64,000 nucleotides of DNA from Beijerinckia mobilis (GCF_000745425.1 NZ_JQJH01000006.1:124001-188000), one strand, 5' to 3'; shown: positions 8,700 through 17,279, counted from the first letter of the stretch. Notes: generated by a model from the sequence alone, not told the origin. Numbers and translations are program-made.

Positions 8700-9467
8700 C
8701 TAACGGTCCCAGTTGAAAGTCGCAATCCGGGGATCTGCCGCGAAAGCGTCTTGATCGAAGCCGATGCGCATCTCCGGGAATTCGCAGATGGCCTGGATGC
8801 CCGATGCGCTCAAGCGGATACGCCAGGTCTGTCGCTCAATAGGCCGGGGCAGAGCAAAGACCCGGCAAGTGAGAAGGGCCAGATTGAAACCCGTCGGCAC
8901 ATCACGAACCGAATGGTAGCGGATGATGTCGATGGAGGCTGAGCGCGCGGCCTCCGCGAGACTTTGTGTTGCCGTATAATCCGTGAGGTCGGTCCAGCGT
9001 CCGCGCTCTTGTTCGAATGGTGCGACGGTAAGATCCATCGCTCGTTCAGTCCTTACCGAAGCGGCAAAGGCCATATATTCGCCGGGATCCGACGGCCAGG
9101 GAGTACGCGGCGTTTCCGCGAAAAATAGCAAACGGTAGAAAGCCATTTCGGCTACAGCCGTGTGGACCTCTTCAGCAGCATAATAGACCCCGGGAGTCCG
9201 CCCGGCACGGCGAAAACGCGATCCATGCGGATAGAGTGCTCCATATCGGAATGGTGTTGAAAAGAGATAATCAAGATGCCGACATTCAGGCGGGAGGGCG
9301 GGCTTTGTTTCCTCGATCAGTTCCTCAAGAAGGGTTTGCTCCTCGAGCGTATCGACGAGCTTAAGCGTCGATACGCGATACTGGGCCTCGACAAGCCGCC
9401 AGCATCGCCCCTGATAGACCCGCGCCTCAGACGATAGCGCGCCGGGCATCCAGATAAGCGATGGCAT
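8700..9467 (-). CDS. RES-domain toxin (NAD+ phosphorylase family)
   Basis: A 255-residue RES-domain protein. The RES core reads RYGALYPHGSRFRRAG, followed by TPGVYYAAEEVHTAVAE, which carry the conserved Arg, Tyr and Glu; a serine-containing segment lies in the second half. Family members such as MbcT and the Xre-RES toxins degrade NAD+ and stop growth. The start at 9467 overlaps the antitoxin reading frame by 41 bases; an ATG at 9449 is also possible. It is cotranscribed with the Xre/MbcA antitoxin upstream. The module sits exactly between the intact ligase gene and the truncated ligase copy, suggesting acquisition. Confidence 0.88.
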   Translation of the reverse strand: MPSLIWMPGALSSEARVYQGRCWRLVEAQYRVSTLKLVDTLEEQTLLEELIEETKPALPPECRHLDYLFSTPFRYGALYPHGSRFRRAGRTPGVYYAAEEVHTAVAEMAFYRLLFFAETPRTPWPSDPGEYMAFAASVRTERAMDLTVAPFEQERGRWTDLTDYTATQSLAEAARSASIDIIRYHSVRDVPTGFNLALLTCRVFALPRPIERQTWRIRLSASGIQAICEFPEMRIGFDQDAFAADPRIATFNWDR

Positions 9468-9810
9468 CGACGATTCCCGACACGGTTTGAATTTTATCTA
9501 TCGGTTTCCCACCCAGCGCAATGTTGTCGTTACGCAGCCAAGCTTTGGCGACGGTATCATCCCCACCGACGATCGCATCAAGCGAACGGTAAAGCCGCAC
9601 CAAGAGGACGGCCAGTTCGAATGGCTTCGTCCCACGCTCCAGATCAAACTCACCCTTTTTCAAGCGCGACACCGTAGGCTCGGACAAGCCGACAATAGCG
9701 CCCAGGACCCTGGCCGTCAGACCAAGGTGCTCGGCGGCCCGCAGCACCGCTTTCGCGAGAACTGGCCCTTCTGCGGGGGGGCTAGCCTTGTGAAGCTGCC
9801 GGTTTGTCAT
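9427..9810 (-). CDS. Xre/MbcA/ParS-type antitoxin
   Basis: A 127-residue antitoxin. The N-terminal half contains a helix-turn-helix (LTARVLGAIVGLSEPTVSRLKKG). The C-terminal half is a DUF2384/MbcA toxin-binding domain with the diagnostic tail AWLRNDNIALGGKPIDKIQ and DAIAYLDARRAIV. It should bind the RES toxin and repress its own operon; a near-perfect 26-bp palindrome 35 bases upstream of the start is the likely operator. Start ATG at 9810. Its 3' end overlaps the toxin start, consistent with tight coupling of antitoxin and toxin translation. Confidence 0.9.
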   Translation of the reverse strand: MTNRQLHKASPPAEGPVLAKAVLRAAEHLGLTARVLGAIVGLSEPTVSRLKKGEFDLERGTKPFELAVLLVRLYRSLDAIVGGDDTVAKAWLRNDNIALGGKPIDKIQTVSGIVDAIAYLDARRAIV

Positions 9811-9844
9811 TGATCCCGCCTCCCAACTAAAGAAAGAATAGTAT

Positions 9845-9870
9845 ATTTTCTTTTCTATAGAAAGGAAAAT
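9845..9870 (-). promoter_or_regulatory. 26-bp palindromic operator of the Xre/RES module
   Basis: A palindrome centred on CTATAG with arms ATTTTCTTTT and AAAGGAAAAT; only one of the 13 base pairs is mismatched. It is AT-rich and lies just upstream of the antitoxin ATG, where the module's promoter must be. It is very probably the autoregulatory binding site of the Xre antitoxin. Confidence 0.75.
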
Positions 9871-9930
9871 GTGGGCGGGTTGAACTTACGTTCCGCTGGC
9901 TCAGAGTAGCGTACGAAGTGGCTATAAGTT

Positions 9931-10381
9931 TAAGATACTGAAACAAGCGCAATCGATCTATGTGCAGGGCCGCCCAAAGGATCTCTGGTACAAATGGAAA
10001 CGCGATCCCTTCACCATCGACGCCGTGCTCATGTATGCGCGACGCGGCCATGGCAAACGCTCCTCACTCTATTCCGATTATACTTTCGGGGTCTGGCGCG
10101 GCCATCCGCAGGCGAGAGACAGCGAGGCGCAACCGGTGCTCGTCGGCAAGGCCTATTTCGGCTTCACCGATAAGGAAGGCACAGTCAAAGGCCCCGTGCT
10201 CGAAATCACCTTCGAGGGTCTCAACAGAACCAGCCGCCACAAATCCGGCCTCGCCATGCGCTTCCCGCGCATCAGCCGCATCCGCTGGGACAAACCCGCC
10301 GCCGAGGCGGACCGGATCGAGGCGTTGGAAAGGTTGTTGATGGGTCGAGAGAGTTATGCGGCACTTGTCGACTTCGAATGA
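9931..10381 (+). pseudogene. Decayed second copy of the DNA ligase 3' end
   Basis: From about 9931 the sequence matches the ligase gene from about 8056 onward, in the same orientation. It encodes the motif V region (LWYKWKRDPFTIDAVLMYA) and the C-terminal tail (RFPRISRIRWDKPAAEADRIEAL). It lacks an 87-bp segment found in the intact gene between two GATGAGGAA repeats (8290 and 8377), so one repeat unit plus the intervening bases were lost. It has no start codon context and no adenylation domain, so it is not functional. The tail runs on past the normal ligase stop to 10381. It marks a duplication boundary of the inserted Xre/RES module. Confidence 0.88.
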
Positions 10382-10554
10382 TCAGTCCTTAGATTTCTCA
10401 AGTGGGCCGAAAGCGGACGGGCGGCTTGTGACATCGGAACTCACCGAAGGAGACATTCGAACCGCCGGCCCTCCACGGCCCATGCTGACGGCCTCGATAA
10501 CTTGTCTTTAGATCTGTGGCGTCGAAAAGTTCGGCTCCGGCGCAGCCGCAGCTT

Positions 10555-11307
10555 TTAGCGCCGATCGAACTCTTGCCCGACCGCAGACCGCAGCAACTCA
10601 ACGAGCTCGACCCGGTTCGACGATGCGGACGCCGACCGGAACACATGATCATAATTTATCAGGAGTGCTGCGTTACGCCGCGGGTTCAGTAACAGAACAT
10701 CCGACCACACCTCGCTGTCATTCTCAATAGAATGCGCATAGCGCAGGAGCCCGTACATCAGCACCTGACGGAAGTCGCCCGCGCCGAAGTTGCGCTCGGT
10801 GTGCTTGACCTCGATGAGCGTCGAACCAATCGCGAAATCCCCGCTACCAGATGCCACCCAGCCAAGTCCGGGAATGAGGGGAGCATGCTCCAAGATCGCA
10901 GATGGCCGCTGACTCTGGACGCTATTTAGCATCGCCACCAAATTGCGGGCGGCATAGTCAGCGACTAGGATATCGCTCGGCTCGAGCTTTTCCGGAATGC
11001 GCGCATCGAAATGGCGACGCTGGCGCTTCGATGCCACCGCCAAGCATTCATCCCACGACGCCACCGCCCCGCCTCGAATCTCGCTTTCGGCGCGTGCCAT
11101 CGAGAGTTCGAATATCATCGCCTTCAGCAGCCGGCTTTTGTCGACTATCTCGCTCGGAATCGGGCTGATACCGGTGAAGGAGAACATCTCCGCGTTCAGT
11201 GCGTTGACAAGGCCGCCGGTCAGTCGCGGGAAGAGAATGTCGAGAACACCGGGAATGTCGCGCGCAACGGTCCTCGGATCACGGGCCGGTAGTCGGCTAA
11301 ACGGCAT
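10555..11307 (-). CDS. PD-(D/E)XK nuclease partner of the reverse transcriptase
   Basis: A 250-residue protein with a clear restriction-endonuclease-like catalytic core: SGSGDFAIGSTLIEVKHT, giving Asp157, Glu166 and Lys168, followed by DFRQVLMYGLL with the Gln181 and Tyr185 that form the QxxxY element. An N-terminal helical region (about 1-140) has no recognised domain. The ATG at 11307 lies within the last codons of the RT gene (overlap of 11 bases), so translation is coupled. A longer frame starting at 11394 is less likely because it would overlap the RT gene by almost 100 bases. It may be the effector of an RT-based defence system. That role is inferred from operon structure and the nuclease motif. 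Confidence 0.8.
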   Translation of the reverse strand: MPFSRLPARDPRTVARDIPGVLDILFPRLTGGLVNALNAEMFSFTGISPIPSEIVDKSRLLKAMIFELSMARAESEIRGGAVASWDECLAVASKRQRRHFDARIPEKLEPSDILVADYAARNLVAMLNSVQSQRPSAILEHAPLIPGLGWVASGSGDFAIGSTLIEVKHTERNFGAGDFRQVLMYGLLRYAHSIENDSEVWSDVLLLNPRRNAALLINYDHVFRSASASSNRVELVELLRSAVGQEFDRR

Positions 11308-12925
11308 GCTTGACCCAATCTTCGTAGCAAGCCGCAAAGCTGCCCGGCGCACCGGTCTCAATCCCCAATTGCCAAGCCTGCGCAAGCGAACCACGCAGTT
11401 GGTCCCTTGACTTCAAGCCTTCGTCGCCGAACGCGCCTGCGGCCAACCAAAGCATCCGTTGCTCGCCGGCACCAAGGTTTTGCCACTGGTTGCGCAAGCG
11501 GGTGAAGTTCGGCCGGTCGGCCCAATGCCTCCAGCAGTCGATGCAAGCGCGCCGGACCGAAGCTGATCTCGTCGCATCGTAGGTCCGACGGACGAAAGTA
11601 CCACGAAAATCCGTCCGAACGAACCGAATCGCGCGCAGGAAATGCAGCATATTGGCTTCGGGAACGAGCAGATGACTGCCCGCTGCCGGGATCCGATCAA
11701 GCAAAGTGTCGATCGCGTCGAAAATCGATGTGAACTGGTCGTTTGACCGGACGGCATATACTCCGCGCATGATTTTCGACCAGGAGGCACGGAACGAGTT
11801 CAGATTGTTCGGGTCGAGGAGGGTCGCGCACAGATCGACCGCGACAGACGGCTCCTGAAACTTGAGCGCACGACCGATCTGCGCGAGCACGAAGGCGTCG
11901 GGCTGCGATTTCGCCCGCTCGAGATCGAGCAGAAAGGAGATGTCGATCTTCTCGAACGAATGTTTTAGCTTTTCATATTCGGCGCTCGCATTGTCCGAGT
12001 ATGGGTCAAAATGCAGGTCAAGCTCCCGCAAAGCTAGGCTCGAATCCTCGCCCTCTCCCAACTGCGCTGAAACGAAGTCTCTATAGTGTTTAGCGCTCAG
12101 GATGGTCGTCTTGCTACGATTGAGCGACAGGCCATAGTCGGCCAACGAATGCGATAATTCCGAGAGCGCTTTGTAGGCGTCCTGCTGCGAACGGGAGATC
12201 AAGGTATAGTCGTCGACGTAGCGGTGCCAGATAAGCCCGGCATCGGTCAGCGACCGGTCGATCGGCGTCATCATCACCTCGGCCAGAATGCGCGCGCATT
12301 GCCCCCCGACTGGGAGACCGAAGGAACGGCCTGCCGCAAGCTTGCTCAGGATGCGATCGATCTGCATCGCCAGGGTCGACCTCGGCGCGAGGTCTTCAAC
12401 GACATTTTCGAGCCGATGGTGGTAAATGTGCTCATAGAAGCTCGCGACATCAGTCTGGATAACAACAGCGCGCTCCTCACTCAGATCAGGCTCATCCAAC
12501 GTCGCACACTTATAGGCGCGCCACGATCTGGTTCGGTCGAAGAAGCTCGGTCCTTGTGGGGCGAGCCTATACGAGTGCGCGCGGGCGCTTCGCTGCCCCT
12601 CATTCGCCTCCGCGATGGCTAGGCCCAAGCCATTCAGATAAAGGTTCCAGAATGGGTGGATCTTGGTGGTGATACGGAAGCCATACGGTCCGGACGGAAC
12701 GAGCAGGCGTTCCGTTACGATCGCGAGCCCGTTCATGAAGGTTACCGGTTTCCCTACGGCGCCCGTCTCGACGCCCTGGAACAGGGCCAAGCAAATCGCT
12801 GCAAGATCGGCGGCCTTGTCCTTGATAAAGGCCGCGTCCACGTCATAAGGCAATGTGTCGTTGTCGCCACTATGACCGATCTCTAGCGCGGCACGAAAAA
12901 AGTGATCTTTGTTAACGGCAACCAA
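11297..12925 (-). CDS. Reverse-transcriptase-like protein of the UG/Abi (defence-associated) type
   Basis: RT-like polymerase with all key motifs: motif A VVIQTDVASFYEHI, motif B GLPVGGQCARILAE, motif C YVDD (residues 236-239 from the 12925 start) and motif D LSLNRSKTTIL. Motif B has GLPVG rather than the PQG of retron and group II intron RTs, which fits the UG/Abi group involved in phage defence. The C-terminal 270 residues are helical, like the alpha-repeat domain of AbiK-type proteins; no maturase, integrase or HNH domain is visible. No ATG is available: TTG at 12925 (542 residues) puts the conserved GDNDTLPYD near the N-terminus, and TTG at 13093 gives 598 residues. The next gene encodes a PD-(D/E)XK nuclease and overlaps by 11 bases. 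Confidence 0.83.
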   Translation of the reverse strand: MVAVNKDHFFRAALEIGHSGDNDTLPYDVDAAFIKDKAADLAAICLALFQGVETGAVGKPVTFMNGLAIVTERLLVPSGPYGFRITTKIHPFWNLYLNGLGLAIAEANEGQRSARAHSYRLAPQGPSFFDRTRSWRAYKCATLDEPDLSEERAVVIQTDVASFYEHIYHHRLENVVEDLAPRSTLAMQIDRILSKLAAGRSFGLPVGGQCARILAEVMMTPIDRSLTDAGLIWHRYVDDYTLISRSQQDAYKALSELSHSLADYGLSLNRSKTTILSAKHYRDFVSAQLGEGEDSSLALRELDLHFDPYSDNASAEYEKLKHSFEKIDISFLLDLERAKSQPDAFVLAQIGRALKFQEPSVAVDLCATLLDPNNLNSFRASWSKIMRGVYAVRSNDQFTSIFDAIDTLLDRIPAAGSHLLVPEANMLHFLRAIRFVRTDFRGTFVRRTYDATRSASVRRACIDCWRHWADRPNFTRLRNQWQNLGAGEQRMLWLAAGAFGDEGLKSRDQLRGSLAQAWQLGIETGAPGSFAACYEDWVKHAV

Positions 12926-13434
12926 TTCCTGCCCTTTTTGTGCATAGCGGGTACCGACGTCACAGCCGTCAGTCTCGCGTCTGTTTGCAGCTAATAATTT
13001 TCCCTGTCTAGCGCTGGCGGCACGACGATCTTGGCTGCTTGCCTGACTCGTGGACCGTACTGCAAGCTCCGACTTCTGCCAAAGTGTCGCCAAATGCAGT
13101 TAGGCAGGTAATCTCCCTGATGCCGATGTTGCGCCCTAGATAAGTCGGACATGAACCAACGGAGGCTTTCAGGCACGGCGAACTTGATGGCGAATGACTG
13201 AGATGGCGCGAAGCGGTCGCTGAGCAATGCGCCTAGCAGTTCACTTATGGACCGAGAGCGGCAGTCGAGCTGCATCCGTCCAAGATCATGCATCCAATAA
13301 GCACAGCGCCCGCCTAAAAAACCCCACACTTCTCCGCCTCAACGTCTCCTCAGCAAAACTCACCCCTACCCCATTGGCCATGCACCGCCCGATCGTCTAT
13401 TGTGCCGGCCAATCGAGCAATTCCCCCTAAGCCC
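12926..13434. other. Spacer upstream of the RT operon
   Basis: About 500 bases between the RT start and the divergent DUF6460 gene. A minus-strand frame (12991-13329) is open for 112 codons but overlaps the RT N-terminal extension and resembles nothing I know. The region could hold the RT promoter and possibly a noncoding RNA, as in several RT defence systems; I saw no strong long hairpin by eye. Confidence 0.4.
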
Positions 13435-13782
13435 ATGACCACACCTTCTCCCAATTCCGTCCCGCCGCATTGGCAGACCGGCCAGAGCGCCGCCGGGCAG
13501 CCGCAGCCTTCGACGCCGATCACGCGTTTTCTTGGCGGCTCGCCCATTGGCGTCTTCTTTCGTCTGCTCGTCCTCTCGCTTCTCGTCGGCGCCTTTCTCA
13601 TGTGGGCGGATATTCGCCCCGCCGAGGTCTGGCGTTCGGCTCTGCATCTCGTCGATATGCTCTGGTCGATGGGGTTCGGCGCCATTCAAGCGATGGGCGA
13701 TTATATTCTTGCGGGTGCCATCATCGTGGTGCCGCTCTGGCTCGTGATCCGGCTTCTGACGATGCGCGGCGATGACCGCTGA
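13435..13782 (+). CDS. Small integral membrane protein, DUF6460 type
   Basis: A 115-residue protein starting at the ATG at 13435. A proline-rich polar N-terminus (about 35 residues) is followed by RFLGGSPIGVFFRLLVLSLLVGAFLMW, an amphipathic stretch with two tryptophans, and a second membrane helix ILAGAIIVVPLWLVIRLL. The layout and the phrases GGSP...RL and VVP.WL match the DUF6460 family of alphaproteobacterial inner-membrane proteins of unknown function. It overlaps the MATE transporter gene by 11 bases, so the two are translationally coupled. Confidence 0.75.
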   Translation: MTTPSPNSVPPHWQTGQSAAGQPQPSTPITRFLGGSPIGVFFRLLVLSLLVGAFLMWADIRPAEVWRSALHLVDMLWSMGFGAIQAMGDYILAGAIIVVPLWLVIRLLTMRGDDR

Positions 13783-15193
13783 ACCGGCGCCAGTCGCCGT
13801 AGAGCACGCCCCAGAACACGCCGGAGCGCATAGGCACAAGGTTGCCGTCTCGCATTGGGCGGTCGTGCGGCTTGCCCTGCCGATGACGCTTGCGCATCTC
13901 TCGACACCGCTGCTCGGCATTGTCGATACGATGGTGATCGGCCGGCTCGGCCAGGCGGCGCTGCTCGGCGCCATTGCCACAGCCGCCGTGCTGTTCGATT
14001 TCGCTTTCTGGATCTTCAGCTTCTTGCGCATGGGTACGGCGGCGCTGACGGCGCAGTCACTCGGGCGTGGCGATACACAGGAGCAGCACGCCACCTTGTT
14101 GCGGGCACTGCTCACGGCCTGCGCCCTCGGCCTTCTGCTGATCCTGCTGCAACAGCCGATTGCCACCATCGGCTTCTCGCTGCTTGGCGCGAGTGTGGAG
14201 GTGACCCAAAGCGCGCGCGCCTATTTCGACATCCGGATTTTTTCCGCACCCTTCGTCTTCATCAATTATGCGGCGGTCGGCGCCTTTACCGGACGCGGGC
14301 GCACCGATATCGCCCTTTCGGTCCAGGTCTTCATCAATCTTCTCAATATAATCCTGAACGTCGCCTTCGTGCACGGGCTCGGCATGGGGATCGAGGGCTC
14401 AGGGCTCGGAACATTAATCGCCGAATTTTCCGGCGCGATGCTTGGCCTGTTCCTGTTGCTGCGCGGCCAAAGCCTGGCGTTGCGTGGCATCCCGCCGGAA
14501 ATGCTGCTGGCGAAGGACAAGCTTTTGAGCCTGTTCCGGCTCAATGCCGATATTATGATCCGCACCATGGCCTTGATGTTCGCCTTCGGCTTCTTCACCG
14601 CACAAAGCGCGAAACAGGGCGATGTACGCCTCGCCGCCAATGCGATTTTGATGAACCTGTTTCTGACCAGCGCCTATTTCCTCGATGGCTTCGCCACTGC
14701 CGCCGAACAGATGGCGGGACAATCACTCGGCGCCGGGGATGCGCGCGGGTTCCGCAAAAGCGTTGCCTATACATCCTTCTGGTGTTTTCTCTTCGCCGTC
14801 GTCGCCTTTGTATGCGTGATGACATTCGGCGGATTGTTCATTGACATGCTCAGCACGAATGAACCTGTCCGTCATGCTGCGCGGGACAATCTGATGTATG
14901 CGGCTTTGACGCCGCTTGCGGGCTGTCTCGCCTTCGAGATGGATGGCATTTTCATCGGCGCCACCTGGAGCCGAGACATGCGCAATATGATGCTGATGGC
15001 ACTCGGGCTGTATCTCGCCAGTTTCTATGCCTTGCGCGGTCTCGGCAACAATGGGCTGTGGCTCGCCCTGCTCGTTTTTCTCCTCAGCCGCGGGCTGACA
15101 CTTGCCTGGCGCTACCGGACATTATCCGCGCGCAGTTTCCCGGCCGCCCAATCCTCGGCTTTCGCGCCGACGGCAGAGGCGAGCGTCGGATAG
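13772..15193 (+). CDS. MATE-family efflux transporter (DinF-like)
   Basis: A 473-residue protein with about twelve hydrophobic helices in two related halves, opening with [28 protein letters not shown], the N-terminal MATE signature. [27 protein letters not shown] is typical of the DinF branch. Such transporters exchange H+ or Na+ for drugs or metabolites across the inner membrane; the substrate here is unknown. The ATG at 13772 overlaps the end of the DUF6460 gene by 11 bases. Its 3' end overlaps the convergent pyrD gene by 82 bases, so the C-terminal 26 codons are antisense to the pyrD tail. Confidence 0.9.
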   Translation: MTAEPAPVAVEHAPEHAGAHRHKVAVSHWAVVRLALPMTLAHLSTPLLGIVDTMVIGRLGQAALLGAIATAAVLFDFAFWIFSFLRMGTAALTAQSLGRGDTQEQHATLLRALLTACALGLLLILLQQPIATIGFSLLGASVEVTQSARAYFDIRIFSAPFVFINYAAVGAFTGRGRTDIALSVQVFINLLNIILNVAFVHGLGMGIEGSGLGTLIAEFSGAMLGLFLLLRGQSLALRGIPPEMLLAKDKLLSLFRLNADIMIRTMALMFAFGFFTAQSAKQGDVRLAANAILMNLFLTSAYFLDGFATAAEQMAGQSLGAGDARGFRKSVAYTSFWCFLFAVVAFVCVMTFGGLFIDMLSTNEPVRHAARDNLMYAALTPLAGCLAFEMDGIFIGATWSRDMRNMMLMALGLYLASFYALRGLGNNGLWLALLVFLLSRGLTLAWRYRTLSARSFPAAQSSAFAPTAEASVG

Positions 15194-16221
15194 GCGGCAG
15201 CCCGCAACAGGCCCGGCAGCGCAGTGGTGATGCGGCGCGCAAGGCCCGGCCCCTGATAGACGAGGCCGGAATAGAGCTGGATGAGGCTCGCGCCCGCCTC
15301 AATCTTGGCAAGCGCCCGTTCCGGACTGTCGATGCCGCCGACACCAATGAGCGGAAACTGACCCTCGACACGCAAAAAGGTCTCCGCCAGCATGAGGGTC
15401 GAAAAATTAAACAGCGGATGGCCGGAAAGGCCGCCCTGTTCATGCGCTCTTTTATCTCGCAGAGAGGCAGGCCGGGAGAGCGTCGTGTTGGAGATGATCA
15501 GCCCGTCGATTTTGCGCTGTCTGGAAACTTGGACAATCTCGTCAAGTTCGTTCAAGGTGAGGTCGGGCGCGATCTTGACGAGCACGGGACGGCGGCCGTG
15601 TTTTTCTGCCTCCTCATCGCGTGCGGCAAGCACCCGGGCGAGCAGATCATCGAGCGCCATCGCCTGCTGTAAATCCCGCAAAGCCGGCGTATTCGGCGAG
15701 GAAATATTGATCGTGAAATAATCGGCGCAATCGGCAAAGGCATGGATACCCTTGACGTAATCGGCGGCGCGGTCGAGCGTCTCCTTATTGGCGCCGATAT
15801 TGATGCCGATCACTCCCCGGCGTCCAGGCGTCGCGAAGACCGGCGCGAGGCGCCGATGCACTCGTGCATGGCCTTCGCTGTTGAAACCGAAGCGGTTGAT
15901 GACCGCCTGATCCTTCGTCAGGCGAAACAGGCGCGGGCGCGGATTGCCCGGCTGCGGCAGCGGCGTGACGGTGCCGATTTCGGTAAAACCGAAACCCAGT
16001 CGCAGCACCGCAAGCGGCACCTCGCCGTTTTTGTCCATGCCTGCGGCAAGCCCGAGCGGATTGCTGAAGGAGAGGCCGAAAGCCTCGACCCTGAGCATGG
16101 GATCATCAGGCTTGCCGTGGCTTGGCGCCGGCAGATGGGCAAGCGCGAACAGCGCCAGGCGATGCGCCTGTTCGGGATCGAGGCAGAAAAGCAGGCGTTG
16201 AAGCATCGCGCCGACGTTCAT
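15112..16221 (-). CDS. pyrD: Dihydroorotate dehydrogenase (quinone), class 2
   Basis: A 369-residue membrane-associated flavoenzyme that oxidises dihydroorotate to orotate with quinone as acceptor, the fourth step of pyrimidine synthesis. It has the class 2 N-terminal amphipathic extension ([24 protein letters not shown]), FMN contacts [14 protein letters not shown] and LIGVGGI, and the catalytic serine in [14 protein letters not shown]. The ATG at 16221 is chosen over a longer frame from 16332, which would overlap the DUF952 remnant. The gene follows DUF952 after seven bases, an arrangement common in Hyphomicrobiales. The 3' end overlaps the MATE gene tail to tail. Confidence 0.95.
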   Translation of the reverse strand: MNVGAMLQRLLFCLDPEQAHRLALFALAHLPAPSHGKPDDPMLRVEAFGLSFSNPLGLAAGMDKNGEVPLAVLRLGFGFTEIGTVTPLPQPGNPRPRLFRLTKDQAVINRFGFNSEGHARVHRRLAPVFATPGRRGVIGINIGANKETLDRAADYVKGIHAFADCADYFTINISSPNTPALRDLQQAMALDDLLARVLAARDEEAEKHGRRPVLVKIAPDLTLNELDEIVQVSRQRKIDGLIISNTTLSRPASLRDKRAHEQGGLSGHPLFNFSTLMLAETFLRVEGQFPLIGVGGIDSPERALAKIEAGASLIQLYSGLVYQGPGLARRITTALPGLLRAAAYPTLASAVGAKAEDWAAGKLRADNVR

Positions 16222-16228
16222 TTGTGGC

Positions 16229-16603
16229 TCATGGTTTTGGGGCGGCTTCACCGGATGGCGCGTCGAGCAGCCCGGTGAAATCATGCGTGCCATCGTCCTT
16301 GATCGGCAAGGGTTTGGCAAAAACCACGGCATCGAGCTTCATGGAGCCGTAAAGATGCGGAAACAGGGCTCCGCCACGCGAGGCCTCCCAGCGCAGCTTT
16401 TCCCCAAGCTGTTCGGTATCGACCGCGACGAGGATGAGATCCTCCTGGTTCTTGAAATATTTCGCGTCGGTCTCGGCAACCTGTTCGGCGGAAGAAAAAT
16501 GCAGGAAGCCATCGGCCATATCGGCGGGGGCGCCATCGAAGCGGCCCTTGTCCTCGGAGGCCTGCCATAAATCCTTGGGAACGATCTTTTAAATCAGCGC
16601 CAT
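16229..16603 (-). pseudogene. DUF952 gene with a nonsense codon at position 5
   Basis: The DUF952 family usually starts like M-A-L-I-Y-K-I-V-P-K-D-LW. Here the ATG at 16603 reads M-A-L-I, then TAA at 16589-16591, then K-I-V-P-K-D-L-W-Q-A-S-E in the same frame. A single change of the expected TAT or TAC tyrosine codon to TAA explains this. The rest is intact to the stop at 16229, including DMADGFLHFSSAEQVAET and [20 protein letters not shown]. Restart at the in-frame ATG at 16519 would give 96 residues without the first beta strand. Either the gene is newly inactivated or the base call deserves checking. It lies seven bases upstream of pyrD. Confidence 0.75.
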
Positions 16604-16637
16604 TCCACTGTCCTCATGCATCCTCTGATCAGGCTTG

Positions 16638-17279
16638 TCATAAGGGTTCGGCAGCCTTTTTGACATCCTCCAAAAGCTTGCGCGCCTCGAAAATCTCCTC
16701 CGGGCTGATTTCATGCGCCCGATCGGTGAAGACATGCGAGCGGATGAGCGCGCCGCCCGCCTGCAAAGTCTTGATCACGCCGCGCACGCGGTCGACGGGG
16801 ATGATCGCATCCATTTCGCTGCCCGAAATATAGACCGGCACCGCCAGAAGCCCGGAACCCGGCCTCCGGCCGATGGCCGCCACATCGATCAGGCCGCCGG
16901 TGAGCAGGATGGCGCCGCCATAAGAGCGTGGATTGCGCACCAGAAATTCAGCAGTGACGCAGGCGCCTTGCGCATAGCCGCCGGGCACAATGCGATCCTG
17001 CTCGACGCCGCGTGCCTTCAGGCTCTCGATGATCGCCAGATAATGAGCGATCGCCGCCTTGAGCGCCGGTTCGTTGTCCTCATAGGGCTCAAGCAGATTT
17101 TTCGGATACCACAAACCACCCTCAACGCCCGGCAGAATATAGCGGACCTGCGGACAGGCGATTTCAGCGGCAAGGTCGCGCATGGTCTCGGGCGTCTGCC
17201 CATGGCCATGCAGAAGAATGGCGACAGCCTTGGCGTCGGCCCAATCCGCGCCGGCTTCTAGCGGCTCTGGAAAAGCCAT
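16638..17279 (-). CDS. Phospholipase/carboxylesterase-fold protein lacking the nucleophile serine
   Basis: A 213-residue alpha/beta-hydrolase of the lysophospholipase/carboxylesterase family. HGHGQTPETM is the oxyanion-hole region, and the expected nucleophile elbow GFSQG reads GGYAQGACVT, with Ala103 (GCG) in the serine position. The acid (SGSEMDAIIPVDRV) and histidine (DRAHEIS) elements are still present. One base change from TCG to GCG would account for this. The protein may be catalytically dead as a serine hydrolase and act as a binding protein, or it may use another chemistry. It lies upstream of the DUF952 remnant and pyrD on the same strand, 34 bases away. Confidence 0.8.
   Translation of the reverse strand: MAFPEPLEAGADWADAKAVAILLHGHGQTPETMRDLAAEIACPQVRYILPGVEGGLWYPKNLLEPYEDNEPALKAAIAHYLAIIESLKARGVEQDRIVPGGYAQGACVTAEFLVRNPRSYGGAILLTGGLIDVAAIGRRPGSGLLAVPVYISGSEMDAIIPVDRVRGVIKTLQAGGALIRSHVFTDRAHEISPEEIFEARKLLEDVKKAAEPL

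Noticed and set aside
12991-13329. 112-codon minus-strand frame upstream of the reverse transcriptase
   Set aside because: It overlaps the possible RT N-terminal extension in another frame and matches nothing known; kept only as a note in the spacer entry.
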